Of a DNA stretch of 8,194 nt, positions 7,221-8,194 are shown piece by piece (positions within the stretch are counted from its first letter, which is position 1; every line of letters begins with the position of its first letter). This DNA is from Gallionellaceae bacterium (GTDB taxonomy: Bacteria > Pseudomonadota > Gammaproteobacteria > Burkholderiales > Gallionellaceae): positions 1 to 8,194 of the forward strand of contig JAUSKS010000255.1 in NCBI GenBank assembly GCA_030646595.1, in the 5' to 3' direction. The notes under the pieces were generated by a model, which had not been told where the DNA came from, made no database searches, and saw nothing but the letters and a program-made list of their open reading frames with translations. The translations under genes and the position numbers were made by a program.

Positions 7221-7249
7221 TTGACATGGCGACGATTAGGGAAAATAAT
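7221..7249 (+). promoter_or_regulatory. Near-consensus sigma70 promoter of the cytochrome unit
   Basis: A perfect -35 hexamer TTGACA (7221-7226) is followed by a 17-base spacer and AATAAT (7244-7249), five of six matches to the -10 consensus. Transcription would begin near 7256, leaving a leader of about 38 bases. That leader holds the ribosome site GAGGGAG (7282-7288), five bases before ATG 7294. No operator palindrome is evident around it. This suggests strong, largely constitutive expression of the cytochrome and lipoprotein genes, independent of the upstream operon. Confidence 0.75.
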
Positions 7250-7293
7250 CGGACAAAAGCAAAGTTATCGTTCCATAACATGAGGGAGATACC

Positions 7294-7992
7294 ATGTTAC
7301 ATGCTAAAACAAACATTGTCGGCCTGGCTTTGGTTATTCTGTTGCTAACCACCACGGCATGGGCAGGCGAGAACTCGGATCAGGCCAACAAGGGGCGCGT
7401 CGGGTTTGCTGATGACAGTCCGGAATCAATCAAGCTGCGCAGCGGAAGCGGCGATCCGGTGGCGGGCAAGGATAAATCCGAATTATGCCAAGGCTGCCAC
7501 GGTGAGGATGGCAACAGTGTGGAGACCAGTATTCCCAAACTTTCCGGGCAATATGCCAAATATGTGGCCAAGCAGCTACGCAATTACCAGGCTGGCAAAC
7601 GCTCTCACGCTATCATGAGTGCCATGGCAGCCACTATGGATGACACTGATTTAGCTGACATTGCGGCTTATTTTGCCAGCCAGAACAAAATGAAGGGCAA
7701 GGGTTCGAATAGCAGTAACAGAATAGGCAAGAATTTGTTTTTAAATGGCGATATAGACCGTAACATTGTCGCTTGCATCAATTGCCACGGCGTAGATGGC
7801 AAAGGTAAAGCCCCCAATATTTCATTGTTCCCGGTAATCGGGGGACAGCATAAAAGTTATCTGCTTAAAGAACTCAACAAATTCCGGGAGGGTGCTCGTA
7901 GCAACAGCCCAGGCGGAATCATGAGCATTATGACGGAGACCATGAGTGATGCCGAATTAGAGGCATTGGCTGATTTTTCGGCAGGCCTGTAA
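7294..7992 (+). CDS. Diheme cytochrome c, cytochrome c4-like
   Basis: This is a periplasmic electron carrier of 232 residues. A signal peptide (about 1-24, cleavage after AWA) precedes a linker of roughly 38 residues. Two class I cytochrome c domains then follow in tandem. The heme-binding motifs are CQGCH (C65-H69) and CINCH (C161-H165), each followed by G-x-DG. Each half also contains a methionine-rich segment (HAIMSAMAATM and GGIMSIMTETM) that can supply the axial Met ligand, followed by an acidic helix (DDTDLADIAAYFAS and SDAELEALADFSAGL). This two-domain arrangement and length are typical of cytochrome c4, which passes electrons to terminal oxidases in proteobacteria. It has its own promoter (7221-7249) and a good ribosome site. 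The next gene starts two bases after its stop, so a functional link with that lipoprotein is likely. A related diheme cytochrome of another subclass cannot be excluded. Confidence 0.92.
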   Translation: MLHAKTNIVGLALVILLLTTTAWAGENSDQANKGRVGFADDSPESIKLRSGSGDPVAGKDKSELCQGCHGEDGNSVETSIPKLSGQYAKYVAKQLRNYQAGKRSHAIMSAMAATMDDTDLADIAAYFASQNKMKGKGSNSSNRIGKNLFLNGDIDRNIVACINCHGVDGKGKAPNISLFPVIGGQHKSYLLKELNKFREGARSNSPGGIMSIMTETMSDAELEALADFSAGL

Positions 7993-7994
7993 TT

Positions 7995-8194
7995 ATGTGT
8001 TGGGACATTCCATATCGGGGACAGCCCGCCTTGCTGCTACTTGTTCTTGCACTGATTGCCTTGATAGCGGGTTGTGGTAAATCTGAAACGCCTGTGGCGA
8101 CTGTTTCACCACAAATGACTGCGACTGCACCCATCCCCACGCCCTTACCGCAAGCTGGTAAAAAGAGTCAGAAAACTACAGCCAGCCCGACTCC
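7995..8194 (+). CDS. Lipoprotein, N-terminal part (runs off the window)
   Basis: ATG 7995 opens a frame that stays open to the window end (66 complete codons). The product starts MCWDIPYRGQP, followed by a strongly hydrophobic stretch (12-25) and the lipobox I-A-G-C with the acylated cysteine at C27. Glycine at position 28 gives no inner-membrane retention signal, so outer-membrane anchoring is likely. The next part is rich in Pro, Thr, Ala and Ser, as in a flexible tether, so a folded domain probably lies beyond the window. GGCAGG at 7980-7985 could serve as the ribosome site. The start lies two bases after the cytochrome c4-like stop, so the two are co-transcribed. No family can be assigned from this part; a membrane-anchored redox protein is a guess from context only. 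Confidence 0.75.
   Translation, partial: MCWDIPYRGQPALLLLVLALIALIAGCGKSETPVATVSPQMTATAPIPTPLPQAGKKSQKTTASPT

Noticed and set aside
1..8194. CRISPR array, tRNA, rRNA, toxin-antitoxin pair or integrase
   Set aside because: No regularly spaced repeats, no tRNA-like cloverleaf with the expected conserved bases, and no gene of these types was found on either strand.

Overview
The window looks like a chromosomal segment of a Gram-negative proteobacterium. The evidence is an outer-membrane TonB-dependent receptor with a C-terminal aromatic residue, a periplasmic YfiR-family protein, a diheme class I cytochrome c and a lipoprotein with a lipobox. The mix of signalling genes, a c4-type cytochrome and palindromic C/G-rich repeats fits a betaproteobacterium (Nitrosomonadales/Gallionellaceae-like). 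That placement is an inference from general resemblance, not from a marker gene. All genes are on the + strand.

Layout: bases 1-208 hold no convincing gene. They carry a C/G-run palindromic repeat (46-123), then an AT-rich leader ending in a good ribosome binding site. Next comes a tightly packed four-gene unit: TonB-dependent receptor (209-2197), YfiR/DUF4154 periplasmic protein (2185-2955), membrane histidine kinase with a CHASE8-like sensor and a PAS domain (2956-4575), and a REC-PAS-GAF-GGDEF-EAL response regulator (4572-7163). The junctions are a 13-base overlap, a stop codon directly abutting the next start, and an ATGA overlap, so the four are almost certainly co-transcribed and probably translationally coupled. 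A 130-base gap follows, with a weak hairpin and a near-consensus sigma70 promoter. It leads into a second unit: a diheme cytochrome c4-like protein (7294-7992) and, two bases later, the start of a lipoprotein that runs off the window.

How the genes may work together: in the known YfiBNR system, periplasmic YfiR restrains the inner-membrane diguanylate cyclase YfiN through YfiN's CHASE8-type periplasmic domain. Here the CHASE8-like domain sits on a histidine kinase, and the cyclic-di-GMP module sits on a separate response regulator encoded next door, with a TonB-dependent receptor at the head. The simplest model is a phosphorelay version of YfiR control: outer-membrane ligand or receptor state, then YfiR, then kinase, then c-di-GMP synthesis or breakdown. 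This is inference from domain content and gene order.

The most striking local feature is a 165-bp palindromic element (2219-2383). It has 21-bp terminal inverted repeats (20/21 matching) and is flanked by TAA direct repeats, and it sits inside the signal-peptide region of the YfiR gene. Element plus one TAA copy is 168 bp, exactly 56 codons, and the YfiR frame stays open across it. Removing it in silico restores an ordinary signal peptide of about 34 residues.
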